Shown: positions 35,123 to 43,908, numbered from the stretch's first letter. The stretch: 64,000 nt of DNA from JAWXCB01 sp034440455 (GCA_034440455.1 JAWXCB010000054.1:1-64000), one strand, 5' to 3'. Numbers and translations: made by a program. Notes: generated by a model from the letters alone, not told the origin.

Positions 35123-37453
35123 TTAATACTGCCTGTCTAACACATACCAGCTAAACGCACGCAGCATCAGCTTTGAGAAAGAATCGCGGATGAGCGGGTC
35201 AAGTTTTTTCCATTCTGTGTCAATCAATTCGCGGGCGTGATCCTGGCAGGCTTGAATGGCTCCACAGTCTTCAATAAGTTGTACTGCCCTGCCAAGTTTT
35301 TTCAGGTTCTTTGGCTTCGAGCGAATAATGTCCCACAACTCTTTGCGCTGCTTGTAATCAAGTCTTGACATCGCTTTCGCAACGGGAAACGTGATTTTCC
35401 CTTCAGATAAATCTTCTGCTTTTGTTTTCAGGTTATTCTTAAAGCCGCTGAGGTTCAGCGCATCATCTACGATTTGAAATGCAACACCGAGGTTTTCATA
35501 AAATCTGCCGATGGCATCCACTTGTTTTTTAGAACCACCACCCATCAATGCACCTGTCATGGCAAGTGTGCTTGCGGGCACTGCTGATTTCAAACGATGC
35601 GTAGCGAAAACTCGCTTCTCCAATAATTTTCCATTCCCTGTTTTCACTACTTCGGGCATCATGTAATCCAAGCCCGAAATATCCAGCGCCTGCCCTGAGT
35701 GCGCAGCGCGCAAGGATTCAAAGTAGAGATTGTAAATCTCCACTTTCTGTTTTGGCTTGATGAAGTCAGCATGATACACGATAATCTGACCGATGAAATA
35801 AGCTGCCGTTCCTGCATTGATGGCAATCGGCTCACCGAACAACACATGGCATGAAGGACCGCCTCTGCGAATCGGAGATTTGTCTTCCACGTCATCTACG
35901 ATGAGCGAGCCAACGTGCATCAGTTCGGGCATCGCAAGCCAATCAGAAACGTGCTGTGAGTTACCGCCCACAATATCACAACATGCGAGCGCGGCATACG
36001 AGCGCCACGATTTCCCTCTGCGGTCAATAATCGTGCGGATAGGTTTTATCAGCGCATCAGAATATTGCTTCGTATCAATGCCGTCAATATGATGCTTGTT
36101 CTTTTTGTGCGATACGAGTTCAATCAATTTTTCAGGAGTCGGATTATGCGGGAGAATTTTTTCGATTGACTTCAATGTTTCGCGGCTCACCACTTTGAAA
36201 AAGTCATCCATGGACTCGAGCTTAAAGAATCCATGCCGCTCCACGAAGCCAGGACCTTTCACCGTTTTACCATTGAATGTTCCTTCGGTATTAATTCTTC
36301 CTTCCCAAAAAGCGGGTTTTGAAATCACGGTCATGAATTCCTGCTGCTCAAAGGGTGTGGTCACATCTAATGCAATCTTCGCCTCCGGAATTTCCAGCTT
36401 CCATTTAATCGGATAATCGTTGAACGTGCGCATGCTCGTCCACTTGTCAAGCGGCTGTAGGTTGAATTTTGTATAAGCTTTACGATTGCCTTTCGGGTCA
36501 ATTACGATTGCCCATTTGCCAACGCCTTTCGGAGTTTTTCCTGAGAGGTCAAACAGGTCATACGCGCTGATTTCATAACCGTTATCCAACTGCGTGGAAA
36601 GCCAGTTCCAGCCGACATCTTTGCGCGGCTCCTCTTTTTCCTTTCCGTTTTTATCTTTTTTCTTTTCGGGCGGCTTGCCAAATTCGTGGTCATACCAGCC
36701 GCTTCCGCTCACTTCTAAATTTTCCTTTTTCAGCGTAATCGTTCCTTTCACCTCGCAGCGCGGAATGAAATAGTAGAACATGTTTTCAGACGAAACTCCG
36801 AGCACCACGCCATTGTCACCATGACGCACCGGTGGTTTTTGCGGGGCGAAATTTAATGTGCAGCCCACTTGCTGCTCGTCATCATACAAATGCAAATCGT
36901 ACGTGCCGTCAGCGCGTTTTGTGTAGGTGTTGCCGTCAATGTAGAGGTTCAGTTTATTCTCATCTACCTCCACATCTTCTTGAATCAGTCTGTCGGGATA
37001 GGGAACATTTCCTTTCTCCAGCATTTCAATCACGGCTTTTCGCAGGCGGTGGTCGTTTACGATTTCACCTTTCTTGATTTTATCCAAGCCGATTTTCGGA
37101 GCCACCTTGTCCACCAATGAAACGGGAAAATATTTTTCCTTCCGCTCGTTTCCTTTATCATCAAAAATCGCCCATGTGATGGAATGCCCGTAGTTGAAGC
37201 GTTTCTTCTTTTCATCATATTCCAATAATCTGCGGAAGAAAGATGCAAACACAGAAAGTTGTCTGCCTTCTTTGGTTGTAACGTGGCAGTTCATATACCA
37301 CCACTCAATCGTAGATGATTGATGCGGCAAATCGTGAACGGCAAGGTCAATCGCTCCAGCTTTGGGCCAATCGGAAGGATGGACAAAATCTTTTGTCTTC
37401 TCTACTTTAGAAGGCGTGGCAGGATTGCGTTTCGGTTGTACCGGTGTTTCCAA
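35123..37453 (-). CDS. Fusion of a CrtC/AttH lipocalin-like domain to a trans-prenyl diphosphate synthase
   Basis: The 776-residue protein has no signal peptide. Residues about 30-415 form a CrtC/AttH-like lipocalin domain: STIEWWYMNCHV, GSGWYDHEFG (252-259), GWNWLSTQLDNGYEI (281-295) and GPGFVERHG (400-408). Residues about 465-776 form a trans-prenyl diphosphate synthase: RGKSWRSYA (the chain-binding KxxR region), the first Asp motif DDVED (520-524) with RRGG, RLKSA, and a second Asp motif DDALN (663-667) in place of DDxxD. EGKITFPVA follows. The synthase part should join IPP units into C15-C20 or longer chains. The N-terminal domain family includes carotenoid hydratases and, in fungi, decalin-forming pericyclases; its role here is unknown. 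It sits among mevalonate genes that would supply the substrate. Confidence 0.85.
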   Translation of the reverse strand: METPVQPKRNPATPSKVEKTKDFVHPSDWPKAGAIDLAVHDLPHQSSTIEWWYMNCHVTTKEGRQLSVFASFFRRLLEYDEKKKRFNYGHSITWAIFDDKGNERKEKYFPVSLVDKVAPKIGLDKIKKGEIVNDHRLRKAVIEMLEKGNVPYPDRLIQEDVEVDENKLNLYIDGNTYTKRADGTYDLHLYDDEQQVGCTLNFAPQKPPVRHGDNGVVLGVSSENMFYYFIPRCEVKGTITLKKENLEVSGSGWYDHEFGKPPEKKKDKNGKEKEEPRKDVGWNWLSTQLDNGYEISAYDLFDLSGKTPKGVGKWAIVIDPKGNRKAYTKFNLQPLDKWTSMRTFNDYPIKWKLEIPEAKIALDVTTPFEQQEFMTVISKPAFWEGRINTEGTFNGKTVKGPGFVERHGFFKLESMDDFFKVVSRETLKSIEKILPHNPTPEKLIELVSHKKNKHHIDGIDTKQYSDALIKPIRTIIDRRGKSWRSYAALACCDIVGGNSQHVSDWLAMPELMHVGSLIVDDVEDKSPIRRGGPSCHVLFGEPIAINAGTAAYFIGQIIVYHADFIKPKQKVEIYNLYFESLRAAHSGQALDISGLDYMMPEVVKTGNGKLLEKRVFATHRLKSAVPASTLAMTGALMGGGSKKQVDAIGRFYENLGVAFQIVDDALNLSGFKNNLKTKAEDLSEGKITFPVAKAMSRLDYKQRKELWDIIRSKPKNLKKLGRAVQLIEDCGAIQACQDHARELIDTEWKKLDPLIRDSFSKLMLRAFSWYVLDRQY

Positions 37454-37518
37454 GATTTAGAAATTAAGAGGCGACAAAGTTCGGCATATTTCGGAAGGGA
37501 AGAATGACTTTTTTCATG

Positions 37519-37878
37519 CTAATCCATTACCCAAAGGAATGTTTCAGACATAGCATATTTTAAAACAAAGAAAGCAATCACGCTTACAATAGTTGTTGAG
37601 ATGCTTATCCATTCAAACCTATTAAATCGCACTTTTCCAACCTTCAATCCAATTGTCATGATGAGCCCTATTGGGATTGTAAACAGACTAATAAAAGTGA
37701 ATATCAATGCAATCAAATCAAGCCAATCTATTCCAAGGCTGTACGGATCCGGATCATGTCCATAAATTGGTAAACGACCAAACATAAGAACACCAATAGT
37801 CACCATAACCAGCCAACACATAATACTTACTGCCGGAATGAATCCCATCCACTTGTTAACTTGTCTTATGCCCTCCAT
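37519..37878 (-). CDS. Small membrane protein in the mevalonate cluster, unknown function
   Basis: The 119-residue protein has three hydrophobic segments (GFIPAVSIMCWLVMVTIGVLM, LDLIALIFTFISLFTIPIGLI, WISISTTIVSVIAFFVLKYA), so it is probably an inner-membrane protein. A PIYGHDPDPYSLGIDWL loop lies between the first two. It is 12 bases upstream of the GYDIA kinase's end on the same strand, and 65 bases before the fusion gene. No family was recognised. The position between pathway genes suggests co-transcription, but a pathway role is not shown. Confidence 0.6.
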   Translation of the reverse strand: MEGIRQVNKWMGFIPAVSIMCWLVMVTIGVLMFGRLPIYGHDPDPYSLGIDWLDLIALIFTFISLFTIPIGLIMTIGLKVGKVRFNRFEWISISTTIVSVIAFFVLKYAMSETFLWVMD

Positions 37879-37889
37879 TGAAATTGCAA

Positions 37890-38816
37890 TTAAACCTTAA
37901 AAAGCATCTCCTCAAAGGAGAAAATCGTTTCGAACCCTTTCATCTGAAAATAGCCGCGCGTATCAAACGATTTATTTTCCGCCAGCGCCATCACAAAATC
38001 ACCGCCCCACGCCCCAAGCGATTTTATCGCTCCCGGAAAATCGTTGAAGTGAATGTCTTTTACTTTATCTAATTGCAAGGCAGATGCAACAACCGTTTCA
38101 TGTTCTTCCAACAATGCGCGAAATTCCGTTGCGGTTACAGCGCGAATCATGCGCTCGGTGATGGATGAAATTTTCTCAATCACTCTTTCATCGGGCGAGG
38201 TGTTGCGGAATTTTCGCACAGCTTCACTGCTGTTTTGTTTTTTGCCGAGATACGCGAAATACAATTGATTTGCAAAAGGCGGCTCGAAACAGAGTTCCCG
38301 CCACACAGCCACGCTTCCTTCCAAATGATAGAGAACCGCTTCTTTTGCTCCCGCGCAGGCAACATCATAACCGGAGCCATCCAGTACGTTAAAAAATAAA
38401 TCGAGCGCATCCACTTTCGCCCACGCTGCAAGGTTGTAAACTAAAGTAGAACTGCTACCCAAGCCCCAGCCGGAATGAAACTCCAAACGTGAAACTGCAC
38501 GTACATTTTTTTCCTGCTTCAAAAATTCAGCATTCTTCGCGCGGGCCGCACGTAGCAGATCTTGGAGCAAGAAATGAGAAACCTCGCCTTTCTTTTCCAA
38601 CGATTTGAAATCATTCAATTCAAAGATGACGCTGAGAAATATTTCACCCCTTTCATCCTGTGCTTCCCAAAAGAGTTTTCCATCGTTACCGGGAATTTCC
38701 GTCACTTCCAAATGCTGACCAAAGCGCGTGGGAATAGCGAGCGCTTTCGCGCCATTCAATACAAAATATTCCCCGCTCAGCAGCAGTTTGCCGTGCGCGT
38801 AGAAATGGTCCTTCAA
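37890..38816 (-). CDS. GYDIA-family GHMP kinase (candidate phosphomevalonate kinase)
   Basis: The frame has a TTG start (MKDHFYAHGKLLLSGEY), one base after the HMG-CoA reductase stop, so translation is probably coupled. The 308 residues show the GHMP patterns HGKLLLSGEYFVLNGAKAL and GWGLGSSSTLVYNL, and the family's SGYDVACAGA, which names the GYDIA group seen in Bacteroidota. Alignment to classical phosphomevalonate kinases would be weak, but the cluster otherwise lacks that step. It is therefore a natural candidate for phosphorylating mevalonate phosphate. This assignment is inference from position and fold. Cytosolic. Confidence 0.8.
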   Translation of the reverse strand: MKDHFYAHGKLLLSGEYFVLNGAKALAIPTRFGQHLEVTEIPGNDGKLFWEAQDERGEIFLSVIFELNDFKSLEKKGEVSHFLLQDLLRAARAKNAEFLKQEKNVRAVSRLEFHSGWGLGSSSTLVYNLAAWAKVDALDLFFNVLDGSGYDVACAGAKEAVLYHLEGSVAVWRELCFEPPFANQLYFAYLGKKQNSSEAVRKFRNTSPDERVIEKISSITERMIRAVTATEFRALLEEHETVVASALQLDKVKDIHFNDFPGAIKSLGAWGGDFVMALAENKSFDTRGYFQMKGFETIFSFEEMLFKV

Positions 38817-38817
38817 A

Positions 38818-40155
38818 TTATTTGTGCTTGTTTTCAGTGACAGTAGGGCGAATGGAAATCAAAAAATTCCTGACCGCAGTGTAAGAAACCACATTGGTTT
38901 TGAAGTACTCTTTTGCCTGCGCAGTTTCTGTTTCAGACGCATTGAATTGGTTGAGAATATTCAGCAGGTGCATTTTCATGTGTCCTTTCTGAATGCCAAC
39001 GGTAGTCATGGATTTTACTGCGGCAAAATTATTGGCAAGCCCTGCTGCGGAAGCAATCATCATGAGTTCGCGCGAGTTGGGATTGCCCAACATTTCAAAA
39101 GAACGCTTCACCATAGGATGAAGCGATGTCAATCCACCAACCACACCCACCGCCATCGGCACTTCAATCGAATAGTGGAACTTGCCGTTATCAAGCTTCA
39201 CATCTGAAAGACTTTGATAGCGCCCGTTTCTCGCAGCGTAAACATGACCACACGCTTCGGTTGCGCGAAAATCATTTCCGGTAGCAAGTATCACAGAATC
39301 AATACCATTCATGATTCCTTTATTGTGTGTCGTTGCACGATACACATCAACCTTTGAGATTTTGATAGCCCTGGCAAATTTGTTTGCAAATTCTTCTGCG
39401 GGCATTCCTTCAACTGTGCCAAGTTTATTGATGTCGCATTCCACCCAGGTGCGCACAAGACAATCAGGGGTGTAGTTGGAAAGGATGCACATGATGATAT
39501 TAATATCATGCTCATCACCTTCAAATTCTTCGTAACCCAATGCTTCTCCTTTCAATGTTGCTGCGAAATTTTCCAGAACGGAATTGATAAAATTCGCGCC
39601 CATAGACTCGCACGTTTCAAACGATGCCTTGAGTTGATAATAATCGGTGTCGAACGCAGTCATGTTCACTAATTCAATATCAAGAATGCCGCCTCCGCGC
39701 TTTTCCATATTGCGCGTGATGGGGTGCGCATTGCGAATCATGATCGGCTTGATGTGCTTGATGAATTTTTTCAGTTTTTGAAAATCACCGTGCCAGTTGA
39801 AATGCACCTGCCCGATTTTCACGGTTGAAATCACTTCGGAATGAAAGCCGCCACGGTCTTTCCAAAATTTCGCGCTCTGCGAAGCGGCAGCAACCACTGA
39901 ACTTTCTTCAATCACCATCGGCACCGCATACATCTTCCCGTTCAGGAGAAAGTTGGGCGCAACATTGTAAGGGATAATAAAATTCGTGAGCGTGTTTTCG
40001 CTGAATTCGTCAAACAACTTCTGCGTCTTGGGGTCATCCTGCCAGTAACTTTGAAACTCGCGGACAACTTCATCCGGATTTTCAAAAAAGTTATTTGCGA
40101 TCCATTCCAGCTTTGCTTGCTTGGAGAGTTTGGAAAAACCTTCGATTGATTTCAT
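38818..40155 (-). CDS. Hydroxymethylglutaryl-CoA reductase (class II type)
   Basis: The 445-residue protein carries the HMGR catalytic residues, numbered close to the Pseudomonas mevalonii enzyme: Glu83 in PMVIEESSVVAA, Lys279 in TTHNKGIMNG, Asp295 in ATGNDFRA and His392 in QKGHMKMH. It lacks the membrane domain of eukaryotic enzymes, so it is cytosolic. It reduces HMG-CoA to mevalonate with two NAD(P)H, the committed step. The start is at ATG 40155; IDI-2 lies 63 bases upstream. The cofactor preference cannot be read. In this context the role is biosynthetic, unlike some class II enzymes that degrade mevalonate. Confidence 0.95.
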   Translation of the reverse strand: MKSIEGFSKLSKQAKLEWIANNFFENPDEVVREFQSYWQDDPKTQKLFDEFSENTLTNFIIPYNVAPNFLLNGKMYAVPMVIEESSVVAAASQSAKFWKDRGGFHSEVISTVKIGQVHFNWHGDFQKLKKFIKHIKPIMIRNAHPITRNMEKRGGGILDIELVNMTAFDTDYYQLKASFETCESMGANFINSVLENFAATLKGEALGYEEFEGDEHDINIIMCILSNYTPDCLVRTWVECDINKLGTVEGMPAEEFANKFARAIKISKVDVYRATTHNKGIMNGIDSVILATGNDFRATEACGHVYAARNGRYQSLSDVKLDNGKFHYSIEVPMAVGVVGGLTSLHPMVKRSFEMLGNPNSRELMMIASAAGLANNFAAVKSMTTVGIQKGHMKMHLLNILNQFNASETETAQAKEYFKTNVVSYTAVRNFLISIRPTVTENKHK

Positions 40156-40218
40156 GGACGTAATGTTAGGATAATTGAACAGCCGCTTTATTGATGAATA
40201 TCACCTTAATATACTGAT

Positions 40219-41247
40219 TCAGCGTTTCACTCTCAAGTAAGCTTTTGCCAATTCCAATCCCTTTATCTGACCTGCAACATACTCTTGCAAAGCATCATAA
40301 GAAGTTCTCGCTCTCCCTAACATCGCAGAGCCTTGTCCGTAAATGCTATTGCAATTCAGACTTTGCATTAAATAATAACCATCCAAAAAGGATTTTACTC
40401 CTCCTGAAATAATCACTTCATTGCAAAGAGATTTCTTTCCAAGCGCTTTGAGAATTTGATTTGTAATCCCGACCATTTCTGTTGCGCTATGCCCGATGTG
40501 CGCCACCTCGTTAAACAAAGTTTGCTGTTGTTTGTTTGAGCGGAGCAATTCCACTTTTGAAAAATTCGTGCCTCCATGCGCGGCAAAATCAATCGCAGCA
40601 AGCGGCAATTGAAATAATACCTTCAAACTTTCAAAGCCCATCCCTTGCCCCACTTCTTTCACGATGATTTTAAACCTCACTTTATCCAACAATCTGCGAA
40701 TCGTGTCAATAGGCGGTTTGCTGATTTTGTCGCCTTCGGGTTGCAACCACTCTTGTAATGGATTGACATGAATGAAAAGCCCATCTGCTTCTAAGCGTTT
40801 GATGAGTTCTTCAATGCGCTTCACGCTTTTGTTTGCCAATTCCTGTTCCACCTGCGCAATGCCGAGGTTGGCAAAAAACGGACGCTCGTCACCGAGTATA
40901 GGGCGCAGATTGAAGTCTTTAAAATAGGTGTCGCCTTCAAGCAAAATTCTGCACGAGCCAAGCCCCATGCCTAACCCGAATTCTTTACAGGCTTTTGCAA
41001 GGTTGTGATTGATTTTATGCGCAAGTTCTGTTCCACCCGTCATGCTTGAAATCCAAATCGGGGCTTTCATCTCTTTTCCAAGGAACGATGTAGGCTTTAA
41101 TGCTTGCGGATGCGCGGAGAGCAAAGGCTCGTAATAAAATCTATTATCCGTTTGAATTCCTTCCTGTGATTTAAACGCAAGCTCAATGTGGTCTTTCTTG
41201 CGGGAAGCAAATTGCTTAGTCTCTTTTGATTCGGCTTTCTTGCGCAT
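40219..41247 (-). CDS. Type 2 isopentenyl-diphosphate delta-isomerase (FMN-dependent)
   Basis: Starting at ATG 41247 (MRKKAESKETKQFASRKKDH) gives 342 residues; a 19-residue leader with no relatives is excluded. Type 2 isomerase signs are RKKDHIELAF, APIWISSMTGGTELA, GLGSCRILLE and the FMN/phosphate region HGGTNFSKVE with the later GGVKSFLDG. It interconverts IPP and DMAPP with reduced FMN, giving the allylic starter unit for the prenyl synthase in the same cluster. It appears to be the first gene of the leftward cluster. Two hairpin repeats lie between it and the divergent yqeY operon. Confidence 0.92.
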   Translation of the reverse strand: MRKKAESKETKQFASRKKDHIELAFKSQEGIQTDNRFYYEPLLSAHPQALKPTSFLGKEMKAPIWISSMTGGTELAHKINHNLAKACKEFGLGMGLGSCRILLEGDTYFKDFNLRPILGDERPFFANLGIAQVEQELANKSVKRIEELIKRLEADGLFIHVNPLQEWLQPEGDKISKPPIDTIRRLLDKVRFKIIVKEVGQGMGFESLKVLFQLPLAAIDFAAHGGTNFSKVELLRSNKQQQTLFNEVAHIGHSATEMVGITNQILKALGKKSLCNEVIISGGVKSFLDGYYLMQSLNCNSIYGQGSAMLGRARTSYDALQEYVAGQIKGLELAKAYLRVKR

Positions 41248-41302
41248 CGGGTTGGCGGCAAAGTTAGGTGTGACTGATGCAAAGAAAAAATGACAAAAAA
41301 AC

Positions 41303-41382
41303 ACGGTTCGACTAGGCTCACCGTGACAACAAAGTGAATTCGTACTTAGCTGGTTTGTCAGCCTGAGCGAAGTCGAAGGCTG
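41303..41382. repeat. Two short inverted repeats between idi and the yqeY operon
   Basis: Hairpin one spans 41303-41324 (ACGGT with ACCGT arms). Hairpin two spans 41359-41382 (CAGCCT with AGGCTG arms around GAGCGAAGTCGA). They look like dispersed palindromes common in Bacteroidota intergenic DNA. Here they sit in the divergent spacer, so they might also affect expression. Confidence 0.55.
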
Positions 41383-41437
41383 TTTAGTTAAGAACTAAAT
41401 CTTTCTTCCGATATTTGAAACCACTAAAATTTAATCT

Positions 41438-41887
41438 ATGAGTCTTGAACAGAAAATAATGGCTTCGATGAAAGAAGCAATGCTTGCGAAAAATGAAGCT
41501 GCACTGCGTGGATTGCGCGCAGTGAAATCAGCCATTCTGCTTGCAAAAACTTCGGAAGGAGGCGGTAAAGATTTAACCGAAGAGCAGGAAATTTCGATGT
41601 TGCAAAAACTCATTAAGCAACGGAAAGACAGTCTTACGATTTTCGAACAGCAGAGTCGTCCTGATCTGGCGCAGAAAGAAAAAGATGAAATCGCAGTGAT
41701 TGAAAAATTCCTGCCGCAACAATTGAGCACGGAGGAGTTGAAAGCCGTGATTCAAAAAATCATTTCCGAAACAGGAGCATCCGGCATTAAAGACATGGGT
41801 AAAGTGATGGGCATGGCAAGCAAGCAGCTCGCGGGGAAAGCAGATAATAAGGCAGTGTCGGAAGTAGTGAAAGCGATGCTTTCATAA
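41438..41887 (+). CDS. yqeY: GatB/YqeY-domain protein
   Basis: The 149-residue protein fits the YqeY domain, related to the tail of GatB: SLEQKIMASMKEAMLAKNEAALRGLRAVKSAI, the TEEQEISMLQKLIKQRKDSL helix, then LPQQLSTEELKAVIQ and DMGKVMGMASKQLAGKAD. Stand-alone YqeY proteins are proposed to bind tRNA or assist amidotransferases; the role is not settled. It starts a four-gene rightward unit with cvpA seven bases away. Confidence 0.92.
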   Translation: MSLEQKIMASMKEAMLAKNEAALRGLRAVKSAILLAKTSEGGGKDLTEEQEISMLQKLIKQRKDSLTIFEQQSRPDLAQKEKDEIAVIEKFLPQQLSTEELKAVIQKIISETGASGIKDMGKVMGMASKQLAGKADNKAVSEVVKAMLS

Positions 41888-41894
41888 TTCCCGC

Positions 41895-42449
41895 ATGCTC
41901 CTCGATATTCTTCTAATCATCTGCGTTCTTGCCGGTTTCATCAACGGTTACAGGCGAGGCTTGATTCGGGCATTATTCACTTTTGTGGCGCTCTTTTTCG
42001 GAGTGCTGCTTGCGCTGAAATACAGTTATATCGTTTCTGATTATTTCTACCGGCAACATATCACGCAATCAAAATTTCTTCCGCTCATCAGTTTTGTGTT
42101 AGTCTTTTCAGCAGCGCTGCTCTTGATAAATCTTCTCGGCAAGTTTGTAGAGAAAATGGCAGAAGCCATGCTGTTGGGGGTAGTAAATAAATTGATTGGG
42201 GGACTATTAGAAGCAGCGATTATGGTAATGGTAGTAAGCACGCTTCTATGGTATCTTGATCAACTGCATTTCATTTCTCCTGAATTACAGGCGGCATCAA
42301 AAAGCTACGAGTACCTCATTTCACTTTCTCCCGCAGTCATTTCATTTGTTTCCAAACTGCTCCCATTTTTCAGTGATGTTTTCAAACAATTAGAACAACT
42401 GTTTGAAAAGCTACCAACACCACAAGATGAGGGAAGTGTTGTGGCATGA
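41895..42449 (+). CDS. CvpA family inner-membrane protein
   Basis: The 184-residue protein has four hydrophobic segments beginning LLDILLIICVLAGFINGYRRGLIRALFTF. That opening with its GYRRGLIRA loop is the CvpA signature; the family was first linked to colicin V production and is now associated with cell-envelope homeostasis. Its C-terminus is cytosolic and amphipathic. It starts seven bases after yqeY and lies in the same operon. Confidence 0.9.
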   Translation: MLLDILLIICVLAGFINGYRRGLIRALFTFVALFFGVLLALKYSYIVSDYFYRQHITQSKFLPLISFVLVFSAALLLINLLGKFVEKMAEAMLLGVVNKLIGGLLEAAIMVMVVSTLLWYLDQLHFISPELQAASKSYEYLISLSPAVISFVSKLLPFFSDVFKQLEQLFEKLPTPQDEGSVVA

Positions 42450-42481
42450 ACCTACCTATTCTAAAATCGTATTTTTGATTC

Positions 42482-43249
42482 ATGCTCAGTATCACTGAAG
42501 AAAATGGTTTTCGTTATCATGAAACAGGTAAGGGCGAGGTGTTATTGCTGCTGCACGGATTGTTCGGGGCATTGAGCAATTTTAAAGACGTCATCGAGCA
42601 TTTTTCAAAAAAAATGAAAGTGTGCATCCCGTTGCTTCCTCTTTATGATTTATCGCCAGAAGAAACCACAGTGGAAGGATTGGTGAATTATACCAAACAA
42701 TTTATCGAGCATAAAAAATATCAATCGGTCATCCTGCTTGGCAATTCATTAGGCGGACATATCGCGCTGATGTACACGATGCAGCTTCCTGAAAAAGTGA
42801 AATCAATTGTCCTTACCGGCAGTTCGGGATTGTTTGAAAATGCGCTGGGTGACTCGTATCCCAAGAAGAGTGACTATGATTTTGTGCGCCAAAAAACGGA
42901 ATACACTTTTTTCGACCCTGCTGTTGCAACCAAAGAATTGGTGGATGAAGTCTATGAGATTGTAAACAGCCGCGAGAAAGCGTTGCGCATACTTTACCTC
43001 GCAAAATCCGCGTTACGGAACAATTTGAGGGAACATTTGTTGAAGATACACGTTCCAGTAATGTTGATTTGGGGGAAAGATGATAAGATTACGCCACCAT
43101 TTGTAGCGGAGGAGTTCCACAAGTTGCTGCCGCAGTCTGAGTTGAAATTCATAGAAAGATGCGGACATGCAGCGATGATGGAGAGGTCGGGAGAGTTTAA
43201 TTTGATACTGGAACACTTTTTGGACAACTTATCGAAAAGCAAGCAATGA
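42482..43249 (+). CDS. Alpha/beta-fold hydrolase
   Basis: The 255-residue cytosolic hydrolase has LLLLHGLFGALSNF (oxyanion segment), nucleophile Ser89 in LLGNSLGGHIAL, a likely acid in LIWGKDDKITP, and the His in ERCGHAAMMER. It resembles the MhpC/YbfF class, so esterase or C-C hydrolase activity is plausible, but the substrate is unknown. Its TGA overlaps the ATG of the CBS gene (ATGA), so the two are translationally coupled. A TATTTTTG box lies just upstream (42470-42477), so it may also have a separate promoter. Confidence 0.86.
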   Translation: MLSITEENGFRYHETGKGEVLLLLHGLFGALSNFKDVIEHFSKKMKVCIPLLPLYDLSPEETTVEGLVNYTKQFIEHKKYQSVILLGNSLGGHIALMYTMQLPEKVKSIVLTGSSGLFENALGDSYPKKSDYDFVRQKTEYTFFDPAVATKELVDEVYEIVNSREKALRILYLAKSALRNNLREHLLKIHVPVMLIWGKDDKITPPFVAEEFHKLLPQSELKFIERCGHAAMMERSGEFNLILEHFLDNLSKSKQ

Positions 43250-43908
43250 CAGCTAAAGAACTTATATCACCGCTCATTCCACCGCTGAAACTTTCAGACA
43301 CGGGCGACAAGGCGCTCATCTGGATGCATGAATTCAGCGTGGCTTATTTGCCTGTGGTCAGTAAAGGCAAGTTCATCGGGCTGCTGAATGAAGAAGATGT
43401 GATGGACTTAGATGACCCCAGCGAGCCTATCCGCAATTTTGAATTGAAGCTGCCGAAGCCTTTCGTAACTGAAGGCGTACATATTTATGAAGTAATTAAG
43501 CTCGCTGCTGAAATGAAGTTGACCATCATCCCGGTGGTGGATAAAGATGAAACCTATCTCGGAGTCATCACGCAGGAGAGCATCATCAGCGCTTTTTCAC
43601 AGTTGAGTTCCATTAATGAAAATGGCAGCGTGATTGTATTAGAGTTAAACAAGAGCGACTATTCGCTTGCGGCATTGGCAAGAATCGTGGAAGAAAATAA
43701 CGCCTCTGTGTTCAGCGCATACATCACAACGCACAACGACACCATGAAGGTGGACGTTACATTGAAAATCAATACTTCTGACATCAAGGAGATGATTGCA
43801 TCGTTTGAGCGGCACAACTACAAAGTGATTGGCTCTTATCAGGAAGCGGAATACTACGATGATTTGAAAGACCGCTTCAACTCACTGATGAGTTATCTCA
43901 ACATTTGA
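43246..43908 (+). CDS. CBS-domain protein
   Basis: The 220-residue protein has two CBS motifs: residues 1-60 (LISPLIPPLKLSDTGDKAL, AYLPVVSKGKFIGLLNEEDVM) and 75-125 (YEVIKLAAEMKLTIIPVVDKDETYLGVI). A C-terminal ACT-like segment (about 130-220) follows: GSVIVLELNKSDYSLAALARIVEENNA. It binds an adenosyl nucleotide or related ligand and probably acts as a small-molecule sensor for the coupled hydrolase. The partner is not determined. Coupled start with the hydrolase (ATGA). Confidence 0.86.
   Translation: MTAKELISPLIPPLKLSDTGDKALIWMHEFSVAYLPVVSKGKFIGLLNEEDVMDLDDPSEPIRNFELKLPKPFVTEGVHIYEVIKLAAEMKLTIIPVVDKDETYLGVITQESIISAFSQLSSINENGSVIVLELNKSDYSLAALARIVEENNASVFSAYITTHNDTMKVDVTLKINTSDIKEMIASFERHNYKVIGSYQEAEYYDDLKDRFNSLMSYLNI

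Noticed and set aside
32467..38816. Cluster considered as a carotenoid biosynthesis locus
   Set aside because: No phytoene synthase, desaturase or lycopene cyclase was seen; only the CrtC-like domain recalls carotenoid chemistry.
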